NCBI GenBank assembly: GCA_007258455.2
Contig: VDFB02358134.1
Coordinates: 212,969,047-213,033,046 of the forward strand
Length of the DNA stretch: 64,000 nucleotides
From: Sequoia sempervirens
Lineage: Eukaryota > Streptophyta > Pinopsida > Cupressales > Cupressaceae
Direction of reading: 5' to 3'
A program made the translations under genes and the position numbers. Positions 47,443-59,086 of this stretch are shown here, one piece after another (positions within the stretch are counted from its first letter, which is position 1; each line of letters begins with the position of its first letter). A model generated the notes under the pieces. The model searched no databases, had not been told where the DNA came from, and saw nothing but the letters and a program-made list of their open reading frames with translations.

Positions 47443-47468
47443 CTAAGTTTGGGGGCCAGGGGCCTCCA
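47443..47468 (+). promoter_or_regulatory. Polypurine-tract-like sequence
   Basis: AAGTTTGGGGG followed by CCAGGGG directly after the last frame of the gag-only element. It is the expected place for plus-strand priming before the 3' LTR. Confidence 0.45.
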
Positions 47469-47554
47469 ATTTGAGGAGTGGAGCCAATTGTGTGAAAAGG
47501 CTTCTTAGGGAAACAAACTACATTGTATATTTTGTAAATAATGTACATAGGTTG

Positions 47555-48534
47555 GGGTGCTGTCATAATAGTGGTTTACAATTCCTGAGAGGAACAAAAT
47601 TTAGCTGAAATCACATATTTTTAGAAAATATAATGATTTAAGCCTTAAAATGTTCCATTTTAAGGATTCCAATTGAAGAGGGTTTGATCAAATCACCTTA
47701 GATCAAACCCCCTTGGATAGAACCTCGCTAGTTTTAAACCATACCTATAAATGCGTCTCCTTTACACCTATCAAAATGTCGATAAAAATCACTTTTGATT
47801 TAGATTTTGGGGATCAAATGAATTCATTTAAAATTTATTTCAAATGATTATGGTATTCCTCATAACAAGCTATCCAATGAATATAATTTTAATATGTTTT
47901 GGTTTTGTTATGTATTTGTTTTTAAGTTTTATTAAACATAGGTTTTTCATCTAAAATGAATTTATTTGTTCTTCACATGTGGAAAAATAGAAGATTATCA
48001 AAAAAAAATTGAAAAATATGAGTGCACCAGATATTGAAGTCCTTGATCCAACAAATAAAATAAAATTAAATTTTGACATATATAAAAGAAGTTATGCGTT
48101 ATATAGTCGCGCAGTCTGAATTGTAATTGTTTGACTTTGAAACTTGATTAAGGAAAACATATTCAATAAAAAACTATCTAACCAAGTGGAAGCACTAGAT
48201 ATCGAGTTACAAATCTAAATTTGAAAGAATTAGAATTTTATCTTCATGGAAAAAAGTTATGTGTTATACGGTAAAGGCCACTTTTAAAAATGTTGTTTTA
48301 TGAAAAAATCTATTTTCATGGGAGATGGAAAGAAGTGTAATTTGATTCCAAAAATTTTGAAAAAAATATTTTTAGAATCTACAAACAAAATTTGATGAGA
48401 CTCTAGTTTGCACCATCTTCAAATTCCTCACAGTTTAGCCGCTATAGGTGCTCGAATGTGAAGATTTAGTTAAAAATAATAATTTCAGTGTCCAGTTTGG
48501 CCAAAAATTGTAAACCACTATTATGGGATCACCC
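47555..48534. mobile_element. 980 bp element with 29 bp terminal inverted repeats
   Basis: The ends share CATAATAGTGGTTTACAATT exactly (47564-47583; reverse complement at 48506-48525), extended by GGGTG with three mismatches. GTTG lies directly outside both ends (47551-47554 and 48535-48538), a possible 4 bp target duplication. The interior is AT-rich with no ORF, so it is a non-autonomous element. A 4 bp duplication does not fit hAT (8), MULE (9) or PIF (3) well. A terminal LTR (TG at 47558, CA at 48531) is an alternative. Confidence 0.55.
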
Positions 48535-49574
48535 GTTGGTTTGGTGTGTTTGATTTTTGTTGTGTTTGCTTTCCTTGTTTGAGCAAGATCCTAGGTTTTG
48601 TTTTCTACCTTGTTCTGCTTCAACCTGAGATTTGGATTTTCGCTATACCCATTGGGGGTATACGTCCCCAAGTATGAGCCATTGATGGAGCTCCCCAAAA
48701 ATTTACAATTTTTGAGTAGCGCATGGACTTAATCAACATATAAAGCCCTTGTCCCCATGGTTTGGATAGGGTTTCAACTTAGAAAACTCTATGTTATTCT
48801 AATTCCATGTTGACTTGCCCTGCTAGTTTCCCATTTTCAAGTTGTCACTTGAGCCATCATACGCATTTGGTTACCAACCCCTTTGGTTTAGAGTGTCGAT
48901 CATCCAGTTTGTCACCCACTTTAAGGTTTTCCTAATGTGGGACCAATAAATATTTTCCTAAATGACTTGAGCTTAAGTCATTTATCCTCGAGGGTTAAAC
49001 CATCATTCGCCTAACAATGGCCCCTTCTTTAATGCTAACATTGTCCTATGTCCAGGTTTAGGGATCTGTGACCATGGGAAATGATCTTGGACATACCCCG
49101 CTAGCTCGCAAATGTTAAATGTCAACTGGTTACGCTGTGCGAGGATAGAAAGATGAGGATGTGTGTCCTTATATGGATGTGGGGCTGGTCTCCACTATCG
49201 GGCTTACCGCCCTTGGTTCCAAATCGATGGTGAAGATCAGGCGTAGGGAAGAATCTATGTCATTCCCCGCTAGCTTGCGGATAAAAGATGAATGCTTGTT
49301 AAAGGCCGCGAGAGTAGTGAGATATTGACATGTGGATTAATCCACCAGTTAGTGAAATGGGTGAGACCCGTCGATGAGTGACGTGTCATCTGATCTAGAT
49401 GAATGCTATTGGTCAGAGATGAATAAGCAAAGAACTGCTGAAATTAAAACTCAGTTAGCTCAATGTGAGCCATTTGATCTACCATCTCATCAAGGAATCA
49501 ATGGTTGACATTCAAAATCAACAGACAAGCACATGATAGCCATTTAGTTCTACAACCAGCAAGCATTAATGGTA
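48535..49574. other. Non-coding, LTR-like DNA
   Basis: No gene. Contains a 24 bp near-palindrome (48960-48983). The composition is richer in GC than its neighbours. Confidence 0.35.
48960..48983. repeat. 24 bp near-perfect palindrome
   Basis: AAATGACTTGAGCTTAAGTCATTT (24 bases) pairs fully except one G/T position. Confidence 0.7.
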
Positions 49575-49773
49575 TGTGTAGCTTAGAGAAAAACACATTA
49601 GAGAGTTAGGCAATTCAGGTCTAATCTATTCAAACTAACGAATCCTCAAAGCTTAGATAATCAAGCACAAAAGAAAGATTAAGAACAACATGTATAAAAT
49701 AAACTATTTTACCAAACATGGGATCAATTCCATTGAATAACCTCCATTACTCTTCTCCATTTCGTCCATTTAG
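49575..49773 (-). repeat. Fragment of the 7.1 kb LTR-like unit
   Basis: Closely matches 4537-4733 (same strand as the left copy, so minus in LTR sense), with about 10 % difference by eye. It shows that the unit belongs to a repeated family and is not unique to the two arms. It directly abuts the PMD pseudogene. Confidence 0.8.
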
Positions 49774-49779
49774 GAAAAC

Positions 49780-51730
49780 CGAGGTCTACTGACAATGTTG
49801 TGCGAGTAGTGGCACTCATAGACTTCCTCATTTCACCTACCTACTAGAGAGGCGATAGTTACCTTGGAGGACATCTACAGGATTTTGAGACTCCCCATCA
49901 GAGGCACGAGGGTGAGGTACGATACCCAGAGGGGTTTCGCGAAGATGTGCAACTATTACCTACATGCAGATATTAGATAGTTAGGTTTTGATCATTATGA
50001 GATTAGATGGCATGTATTGGCACAGAGGTATAGACAGTTAGACTTTCTATTATGTACACTGATAGGTGGTATAGTCCTCCCTGACCGTCGAGGTCATAGT
50101 TTTCCTATGGGTTGGGGAGAGATGCTAGTAGGTATGTTAGAGCAACGGGAGGTATATGCTTGGGGTCCTTGTCTTTTGGGCATGTTATACTTTCATTTGC
50201 ATGATATAGCCTATCGAGAGACTTAGTCTATGAGTTGTACCACACTCCTAATGGTATGGGCATGGGAACACATTGCCATTTTTTGTCCACCGATGACAAT
50301 TGATGTGCAACACATAGCCCCTTATGCCTTCCGTTATGTGCAGATAACACTTAGCGTCACATGGGAGATACTAGATATTTTAGACATGCTATTGACACCA
50401 TGGTTTAGTTTACATGGAGACCGTACTTGGCATGCCTAGAGTGGTCAGATGAGGACAATAATTTTCCCTATTGCCATCAGACACAATACCTGATTGGGCA
50501 GACGGTTTCACATGTTTATATTATAGAGTAACATTTGCCAGATCATGTCCTGTGGCAGTTTAGAGAGATTCGGGATGAGCCCAGAGAATGAGCAGAGTTT
50601 GCGAGGTCCTCACAAGAGATTCCTTTGTGGGGTCTAGAGATTCCAATGGCCAATGTCGAGGGAGAGATTGATGCATTATAGGTAGTTCAGTGGGGATGGA
50701 GAGATGGTGCAGCAAACCCAGGTACCACTGAGGCATATGATCAGTGGTGGGTCATGCACATGCCAATACCCCTTACAAATCTAGATCAGGCTGCGCCAAT
50801 AGAGCAGCGAGGGGTAGGACCACGTGGCAGGCGTGGTAGAGGAAGAGGTGGGAGAGGTGGAGGGGGACGTGGCAATGATGAAGATGGTGGGGGAGGTGGT
50901 CAACGAGGTGGTGGGAGAGGGAGGCATGGACAGAGGGGATGGGGGCCACCATTATCACCTATCCGTGAGGAGAGACAAGGGGAGGAGGATGTACACATTC
51001 TTGATGTTGGAAGAGTTGGGGAGGAGGTGCATGTTGAGGTTGGGAGAGATGAGGAGCATCCCACCAAGGTGGTTGTTCTAGAGGTTCATGCAGAGGAGGT
51101 AGACAGAGAGGAGGCAGAGATTGATGCCCTGGGTTTACTTGGTGCCTATCAGGATGATGATCAGGAGTGAGAGATTCGTGATAGGATTTTGGAGAAGTTG
51201 GAGGATGAGGATGATTGTGTGCAGAGGGTGAGATAGGTGGACACAGGGGCAGTTGATCCCGACACTACTACATTTCATGCCCAGGTTGCATCCTTGGAGG
51301 AGCAGATGAGGGTCATGATGTCCAAGAGAGATGTGTTACAGATGGAGAGGGACAGAGCCGTCATGGACATAGATCAGGCCATAGCTCGGAGGCAGGAGAC
51401 CGAGTAGAGATTTACAGAGATTAGAGCTCTATGCACTGGGCCGGTAGCTGCATTTGCAAGAGAGTTAGTTAGAGCTAGGGAGAGGGCCACTTATTACAGA
51501 AATTTGTATGAGACAACAATTCCTCTAGGTAGACGGGCCCCAATTTTTTCAGAGGCACGCAGTGAGAGGTCGTAGACTAGGACCCACAACATGACAGTTA
51601 GCACAGAGGGTGTTGAGGAGCCACGCAGAGTTGGTCCATATGATAGGCCACATTTAGGGAACAGGTCATCAGGTTCCCGACATCAGTCATCCACACACTC
51701 TAGTCATGGTAGCAGTGGCAGTTCAGGATA
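49780..51730 (+). pseudogene. Plant mobile domain (PMD) protein with RG-rich tail, degenerate
   Basis: Reading from 49785: LLTMLCE, stops, FHLPTREAIVTLEDIYRI and LRLPIRGTRVRYD, then IGGIVLPDRRGHSFP, YAWGPCLLGMLYFHLHDIA, and MVWAWEHIAIFCPP. This is the PMD pattern (PF10536; MAIN/MAIL1-like) found in plant genes and in MULEs and retroelements. After a frameshift near 50440 the frame goes on (LPDHVLWQFREIRDEPRE; YDQWWVMHM) into an RGG-rich segment (50815-50950). An acidic tail and a coiled-coil-like segment (ASLEEQMRVMMSKRDVLQ, about 51290) follow, ending near 51730. In-frame stops are nearly all TAG. A host gene copy is less likely than a TE-borne one. Confidence 0.75.
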
Positions 51731-51834
51731 GGGACATTTGTTGATATGTACTGAGACATTGTATTATGATCATATAGCCTACGGGCTTCCATATTTATGG
51801 ATACATTATGACATTGTCATGTGACATTGTTGAG

Positions 51835-51836
<2 letters not shown>

Positions 51837-51872
<36 letters not shown>
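51837..51872 (+). repeat. (AT)18 microsatellite
   Basis: Uninterrupted AT dinucleotides about 110 bases after the PMD frame ends. Confidence 1.
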
Positions 51873-51875
<3 letters not shown>

Positions 51876-52660
51876 TTTGGTGGCGATTCTCATGATATGC
51901 ATTTCTATTTATTGATTATGCAGTCATTTATTTGTACATGTTATGTTTATATGATATGCCTTGTGATGGATGATCATATCTACTTTATGATGTGTCTATG
52001 CAGCCTATGATGTGATGTTGATTCTATGTGATGTATGCATTTTATAGTTATGAGATGCAATATGATGTTATATGTACAATGCTTTCTACCTGTGATGCTA
52101 TACAGATGTAATGTGGTGCATGTATTTACATTTTCTATGTACATGGGATGCTTATGATATGTAATCTATGATGATGAATGTCTATTATGCCATGATGTCC
52201 TAGATATGATAAATGCCTATATGTTTATATATTGCAAATGCAAGATGTGTGTATGATTGATGATATATGATTTGGAAATGATATTTTCTAACATGAATGT
52301 GTATGCAGGATGACTTATTATTTGTGTGTGTCACAGGACTCTGTCATAATGCAAGCAAGAAGAACTGTTAGTGCAGAAAGAAAGATTGAGAAATAATGAA
52401 ATAAATGAGATGGATGTTAGTATTAGCAATCTTCGATGTTTTGTTGTATCACAAAAGGTGTTGCACTTTATCATCATTGGGAGGGACTAATACAAATGGA
52501 GGAAAACACCATGATATGACATAGATCAAGGTGTGCAAGGTCATCCACTTGCTAACAATAGACAATCGTAGACAAGGATTGTCGTTAACTCATACTAAGG
52601 GCACAAGTTGCCCCAATCTTTTTGTCAAGACAAACCACAAACAACAAACAAAATAAAAGA
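51873..52660. other. Low-complexity ATG/TAT-rich DNA
   Basis: Rich in TGATGTAT and ATATGAT words; no gene. Confidence 0.4.
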
Positions 52661-52664
52661 CGGG

Positions 52665-52855
52665 TCATGAGATGTCATCGCTCCTCTAAATCCTTCATGG
52701 GACATCCTTGAGGAAACTAGTAACATGACTCAAAATCAAATTTAAAAGACAGTCGACAGACATCAGTCAAAGAAAACAGAATTCTAATACATCGTTGCTT
52801 CTCTAAATCCTTCATGGGACATCCTTGAGAAAGCTAGTGACATAATTCCCATCGT
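52665..52855 (+). repeat. Two ~119 bp-spaced repeats
   Basis: CTCTAAATCCTTCATGGG followed by ACATCCTTGAG recurs at about 52682 and 52801. Confidence 0.8.
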
Positions 52856-53140
52856 AGAGTCAAATGAAATGATAAGATAAATAAGTCAGAAAGTCAAAAA
52901 ACCAATAAAACATTTGCCAAAACTTGATTTGTTTGTTTGATTTGTTTTGATTGATAAAGCCTGATTTTAGGAGATACACATACCAGATAAGAGTTTAAGT
53001 CTGGTTTCGATGTTATGACTATCTGTATAATGCATGACTAAGCCTAGTTTTAGAAAGACATGTATTATATAAGACATTGAGTCAGATGTCATTGATGTGA
53101 TAACCTATGTAAGGCTAGGTTTGATTGTTTGACAATGTCG

Positions 53141-53290
53141 ATATGCAGGAAGGACTCATCCTGTATAAGACGTAGATTGTTTTGTTGATATCAATATTCA
53201 GAAAGGACTCATCTTGAATAAGACAAAGGTTGATTGTTTTGATGATGTCTGTCTCCAAGAAGGACATATCCTATAGCAGACATTAGTTGA
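53141..53290 (+). repeat. Three ~62 bp diverged repeats
   Basis: GAAGGACTCATCCTG, GAAAGGACTCATCTTGAA and GAAGGACATATCCTA, each followed by TAAGAC- or TAGCAGAC-like sequence and a TTGATTGTTTTGATGA-like spacer. Confidence 0.65.
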
Positions 53291-53419
53291 TCTGTTTTGA
53301 TTGTTTCGTTTGGAAAGTTGTCTGATTTGACTTAGAGACATTATTGACTTGTTCACCAGATTGATGCATGACATGATACGATGTGTGGACAATTGACTGT
53401 GTGTGACAACAAAACCTAA

Positions 53420-53790
53420 AGGACTAACCTAGTGCAGCCTCGGGGGCTCATCGATTGATGGCCTTGCCTACATTATACACATAGAGACCTCGTAGTTAAA
53501 CTTGACTTTGAATGACAAGACTGACTACAAATAAAAGACATGTGTGATAGTGAATGTGACGAACCCTAATGGAATGACCTAGTGCGGCCTCAGGGGCTCA
53601 TTGATTGATGGCCTTGCCTACGTTATACACATAGACACCTTGTAGTTTGACACACCCAATGAACTTGTCATATAGACATATGGATTGAATCATGATTTTA
53701 TATAGACAAACCTAAATGGACTAGCCTAACACCTCAGGAGCACATCGACAGATGGCCTTGCCTATGTCCAGTTGCAGAGGCAACATAGTC
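53420..53790 (+). repeat. Three ~150 bp diverged repeats, shared with 61725
   Basis: GACTAACCTAGTGC, CCTCGGGGGCTCATCGATTG, ATGGCCTTGCCTAC; copies near 53423, 53575 and 53719. A related copy (AAGGGCTGATC..., TAGCCTTGCCTACG) lies at about 61720-61785, upstream of the minus-strand gag. Confidence 0.7.
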
Positions 53791-54333
53791 TGACAAACGA
53801 GAAATACTAACAAGTGCGACTGACTTTGACTCTATTTTTGGATTTTAGACATGTTTTGATTTTTTTGTCATTTTGAAGTTTTCTGATGTTTTTGTGTTTT
53901 CTCGGGTCATTTTGTGATGTTTTTTGGATTTTTCTATGGTTTTATGTCTTCAACAAAGCCAATGTAAGAACCAATATGACACACGTCTATTTTTTTCCCC
54001 CAATCAAGTATAAGACCAATTGATTATGAATAGGGTAAAATGGGGGATATGAAATGCACTCGATGTTAATCGTTCCAGGTTATGGGAAAGACTACCACTT
54101 ATTATGAATGGTATGTACAAGTGATAGATAGGAAAGATACGTGATATGTACAGGGATAGGTAGTATGTACAAGGACAAGGGATATGTACAAGGATGTTAG
54201 ATTAGAATAATAGTAGACAAGGGAACAGAGTCAACTACACATGGTGCTTGTTTACCATATTTTCACCATGGTATGTATCCAAAGTGCCACCAAAGTGGTT
54301 TCACTATTGGATGAATTATTTGTCTTTACTATT
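53791..54333. other. 3' flank of the Tat-type polyprotein, T-rich
   Basis: Runs of GATTTTT and TTTTTGATG. AAATATGGTAAACAAG with ACCATGTGTAGTTGA on minus (about 54230-54275) resembles sequence near 62846, so LTR or UTR of the same element is likely. No clear terminus. Confidence 0.35.
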
Positions 54334-55835
54334 TTCTAAATTTTCTAATTTTTTTGGTGTTATCAAGATGCCTATTTTCCAGGTTTTCACCTTGGTAACG
54401 ATTTTGTTGATTTTTTTTTTTTTGCTAATTAAGACAAGGCCCTCAGAAGCTATGCGTAGAAATTTTGCAGATGAAGACTATTGATTGGCAAGGAAAATGG
54501 TTCCCCTTTAGGAGTAGAGAGTTGATACGCTCCTGATCCAAAGGCTTCTGTAACAATATACGGTCCTAACCAGTTAGGTTTAAACTTTCCTAGTTTTTCT
54601 CTATCTGCTTGATTCTTTGGGTTCTCCATTAAAACTAGGTCACCAATGTCAAAGTTTATACTTTCCTATTATAGCTATGATGAAGGTGATTCTGATATGC
54701 TTGGAGATGGTCTAGTACCTTATGTCTTCGCTCATCTAGGAATTCTAGCTCATGGAGTCTCGATATCTGGTACTCTTCATCATCAATGTTCCCTTTCAAG
54801 GATACCCTCAGGGAAGGAATCTTGACCTTAATAGGAAGAATGGCTTGAGAACCAAATATTAGTGAATAGGGAGTGGCGCCAGTGGGAGTACATATACTTG
54901 TGTGATAAGCCCATAAGGCAGGATTAAGCTACAAATTCCAATCACGACCAGCATCATTGACAGTCTTCTTGATGATTCTAATGATAGTTTTGTTAGATGC
55001 CTCTACTTGGCCATTACCTTGTGGGTAGTATGGAGTGGAAAAGTGATGTTGAATATGAAATTCATCACAAAGATGGCAGACTTCTCAATTCTTAAATGGG
55101 TAGCCATTATCCGTGATTAGGGATTGAGGGACACCATACCGACAGATGATATAGTTCATAATAAACTTAAAGATCTGTGTGCTGGTAATGTATGTCATTG
55201 GAATAGCCTCAATCCACTTTGTAAAGCTTAGTGGCAATGATGATGAATTTGTGGCCATTGGATGATGTGGGATGGATCTTACCTATGAGGTCAAGTCCCC
55301 ATTGGGTGAAAGGCCATGGTGATGTTATAGGATGGAGCTCATGTGTTGGTGCATGTATCAAGTCTCCATGAACTTGGAATTGGCGACATTTCTTTACAAA
55401 GACATATGAGTCATTTTCCATAGTGGGCCAATAATAACCCAGTCTCATAATCTTTTTGGCTAAGGTAGGACCACTAGAATGGGAACCACATATACCCTCA
55501 TGCACCCCATGCAAGGTTGCTTGTGCTTCATTAGAATAAAGACATCTCAGCAGGGTATTATCTAAGGCACGCCTATATAGGGTGTCTCTAATGATGGTGT
55601 ATTTGGCTGACTTGTGGAGGAATGTCCTACGTTGGTTGTTTGACAGGCCAGTGGGTATGATTTCGGCATGGAGGTAGTCATAGATTTCTTTGTACCATGG
55701 GGAATCAGGACCAACAATCTCACATACCATCTCAGAATTTGGGATATCGTAGGCTAGGACCAAAAGTTGTTCTACCAAGAACTCAAACTTAGGCACGTTG
55801 CTAGGAATGTCTAGAAGTAATGCTATAGTAGCCAT
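54334..55835 (-). pseudogene. Tat-type Ty3/gypsy integrase (inactivated)
   Basis: On minus, 55835-55209 gives the zinc region (HGVHEGICGSH, LGYYWPTMEND, then CRQFQVHGD, where the second Cys of the usual CPQCQVHGD-like motif is Phe) and the core entry WPFTQWGLDLIGKI. Past a frameshift near 55210 follow ITDNGYPFKN, a TGA, YYPQGNGQVEASNKTI, WNL then TAG, and the C-terminal GKFKPNWLGPYIVTEAFG (about 54560-54610). D,D-35-E residues are visible in TQWGLDL, TDNG and GQVEA. Integrase joins the cDNA to the genome. The last ~110 codons are open and stop at about 54334. The mutated zinc Cys and stops make it inactive. Confidence 0.9.
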
Positions 55836-55852
55836 AGCGTCTGCTGTCCTAT

Positions 55853-56240
55853 TTAGAAGACGCAGTATCTAACAAAATTCAACCTTGTCAAAGTGCTCTT
55901 TAAAGCTATCATCCACGCATTTGTATGGAGCAAGCTTCTCATCCTTAGTCTCATAATCATCATTTCTTGTCTGATTACTAGTTGAGAATCACCATATACC
56001 TGTAGGTTCTTAAATTTCCACTTGACTACCATGCGTAACCCTGTCACTAGAGCTTCATACTTTGCTATGTTTTTAGTACATGGGAATGCAATCCTGAATG
56101 ATTTGGGGATTGAATCACCCTGTGGTGTGATAAATAGTATACCAGCTCCTTAACCATGATTTGTATGTGAGCCATAAAAGTATAGTTTCCATGTTGTGTT
56201 TGTGTCAATTGTGAATATAAATTCATTAGGAAAGTCTGCA
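55853..56240 (-). pseudogene. Second (archaeal-type) RNase H domain
   Basis: WKLYFYGSHTNHG, then a TAA, GAGILFITPQGDSIP, CTKNIAKYEALVTGLRMVV, and YGDSQLVIRQ. This extra RNase H after the usual one is the hallmark of the Tat clade. The first catalytic Asp of LYFDG is Tyr here; KYEAL Glu and GDSQ Asp remain. The 3' part to 55853 is out of family and runs into a broken junction with integrase. Confidence 0.85.
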
Positions 56241-56299
56241 ACTAATGGGTGATCTGCTTGTATTGGTGTGTCAGCTAACTAATCAATAATGACTTGTCC

Positions 56300-57722
56300 T
56301 TTAATAGCCTTTCTATCTACATATTGGATATCATACTCACTAAGTATCATAACTATTTGGCCAGTTGCCCTGTTAATGTTGCCTTGCTAAGAAGATATTT
56401 CAGAGGATCTATTTTGGCAATCAACATTGTTTGATGGTTTAGCATATAGTGCCTTAGATTTTGGGTAGCAAATACTACTGCAATACAAGCACATTCAATG
56501 GTACTATAGTTGAGCTCATAACCTACCAAAGTCCGACTGATATAGTATACTTCCCTTTCATGACCTTCATCATCATTATGTGCAAGAAATTCTCTGAGTG
56601 ATGAATGGGTTGTTGTAATATAAAGAATCAGTGGTCATCCTTCAACAGGTGGCATTAAGACTAGTGGTGTGAGTAGATATTCTTTAATCAGTTGAAAAAC
56701 CTCTCCACACCTAACTGTCCATACAAAGGGTACCCCTTTCTTAAGTAGATGTTGAAAAGGATGTGTCTTATCTGCTAACTGCACTATAAATCTTCTGATG
56801 GATTGCAGTCTTCCTTGTAATGTCCTTAGTTGACTAAGATTAGTTGGTGGAGGCATGTCTATGATTGCTTCTACCTTGGCTGGATCCACTTCAATGCCTC
56901 ATCTAGAAATTATATAGCCTAAAAGCTTTCTTGACTTTACTCCAAACACACATTTCTTGGGATTGAGTCTCACTTTATACTTCTCCAGCCTTTGAAATAT
57001 CTTGTCTAAAACCTATAAGTGTTCTGCCCTTGTCTTGGATTTAACTATAAGGTCATTGACATAATCCTCCATAAGAGTGTGTACTATATCATGAAAATGG
57101 TGGTCATGGCACGTTGATAGGTTGCTCCAACATTTTTGAGTCCAAAGGGCATAACATTCTAGAAATACGTTCCCCAAGGACAAGTGAAAGTTGTCTTAGG
57201 TTGGTCCTTAGTTGCAATTTTGATCTGATGATATCCTGAAAATCCATCCATAAGGGACAACATCTCATAACCAGTTGTCATGTCTACTATCATGTCTATG
57301 TTAGGCAAAGGGAAGTCATCCTTAGGACAAGCCTTGTTGATATCTCTGAAATAGGTGTAGATGTGAATCCCCCCTATTGGTTTAGTGACTGGTACAAGAT
57401 TGGAAATCCAATCTACATAGTCAATTGATCTAATGAAACCAACGTCTAATAGTTTCTTGAGTTCTGCCTTGACTAGTAAAGCAATCTGTGGATGCATTTT
57501 TCTTAATTTTTGTTTCACTGGTTTGACACCTGGTTGTAAGGGAAAGTGATGTAGAACAAGTTCAGGATCCAACCCAGGCATGTCTGCATGTGACCAGGAA
57601 AAATTTATTTGTCTTTGTGCAAAGAAGTTATGGAATTCTAGTTGCTCTTCTGTTGTCAATGACGCTGCAAAAGGATTCTCTTTTGTACCTATGTTGACTT
57701 CTATCGATTCTTCAATGAGCAT
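56300..57722 (-). pseudogene. Reverse transcriptase and first RNase H (inactivated)
   Basis: 57722-57159: GLDPELVLHHFPLQPGVKPV, KLLDVGFIRSIDYVDWISNL, FRDINKACPKDDFPLP, LSLMDGFSGYHQI. After TAG (57159) come NVMPFGLKNVGATYQRAM and the active site, which reads MEDYVNDLIV (YVDD changed to YVND, about 57048-57077). The GAT to AAT change follows a C, so it fits CpG deamination on the other strand. The thumb and RNase H linker continue (56889-56635: VEAIIDMPPPTNLSQLRTLQ; then REFLAHNDDEGHE, RTLVGYELNYSTIECACIAV). The expected IRVCVDFRD before FRD is also degraded (IHIYTYFRD). Stops: TAG, TAG, TGA, TGA, TAG. Confidence 0.9.
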
Positions 57723-59086
57723 GGGTGAATTCTCCTATGCAACGGAGAGAATGTTCAAACCTGCATCCGTAGGTGCTTCAGAGAGGTTTTTGCCTTCAAA
57801 TGCGTCCTTTATTTTTACTTTTTCATTGTCTAGAGGTGCCTTTCAGTTTTCACCTAGAGACTCATCCTTTTTATCTTGTTTATTCTTTTTCTTATTTTTG
57901 CGACTGGAGGGTTGAATAGATTCCCCAAAACATGCTTTGTTGTTCAAGTCAATGGTAAAACCAGCCTTGTGATCACTACTAGGTATGCCTTCTTGAAATC
58001 CCAGGAACTCAACAATTGCTTCGTCGTTCTCAAAAATGTCTAAGACGGGTGTGTCTTGTTGGTCCCAATCAATGAGTTGGGGATAAACTAAGGGCATGTC
58101 ATCGTCGGAGTTATCAAAGTTTAATGATGTCAAGGTAAGGATTGAGTTGTTCATATGGTCACAAAATTCTTGTACTAAGTCTTGTTCGCTCTTTGGTTTA
58201 GATCTAGGGAGATTGAGAGGTGGGCATAATGCCAAGGTTTGGTTATCTGAAATAGATGTATCAGGTTGCCAAGAGGTAGGATCAAGTGATTCCTAATAGT
58301 AATGTTTTAACCATTCCTCTTTTTTCATATTCTTTGGTGGACAGGAATTCAATAGATTTGGTGAGGATCTCAACATTAAGTCAAGTTCTCCAAACAACTT
58401 GTCAAGGTCCATGGAAGAGGTAGAGGATAAGGAATCCCACTCATATTCGTTTGAGTCGGGGGAGTCACAGTGGTGTTGGTTAGATGGTTCGTGAGATGTC
58501 TCAATATCTTATGAATCACTTACTTCCTCGATTAAGGGTGATACAGTACTAGGAACACTAATATGAATTGGTTGAAACCCAATCCCTAAGCCTTTTGGCC
58601 ACTAAGAAACAAAGATTGGTTCAATCCTCCCATCTTGATTTAAACCTAAACCACTCTGCCCATTATATCCCTTGATCTGCATGATTGTGAACCTTTTCCA
58701 TATAGATCTATAGGAATGTGAGCAAGTGAGAGAGGTTCTTCATCATCTTCTCTATACAGCCAGGAGGCAACATCTTCTGTATTTACGACCTCTTTGCTTA
58801 ATTCTCCCCATTTAGTGAAAGTTGTTGTGGGAAGAATATGTATAGTGACCATAGATTGTCTCCTATCTAATGTAGGTAAATTGTATGACTTAGGAGAAAT
58901 CAAATTGCTAACACAATAAGATGTCTTCATGTAATACTCTCCACAACCCTTGTCTTGGATCTCAATCCTAGGAATGGTAGGAATTGAAGGTGAAATAGAT
59001 GTTCGAGTGAGTGTGGATGGATTGACATAGTGAGATGAATTGGACAATGAAGCCTCTTGGTTTACTGGCACTTGGCATTGAGGTAT
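57723..59086 (-). pseudogene. Variable linker between protease and reverse transcriptase
   Basis: Readable acidic frames (58235-57843: NFDNSDDDMPLVYPQLIDWD; and 59071-58646: PTIPRIEIQDKGCGEYYMKT) with no catalytic motif. Tat elements often have such a poorly conserved linker. Boundaries are approximate. Confidence 0.5.

Noticed and set aside
50773..51081. Frames overlapping the RG-rich part of the PMD copy
   Set aside because: Produced by the repetitive GGN composition; the 50754-51170 frame continues the PMD reading.
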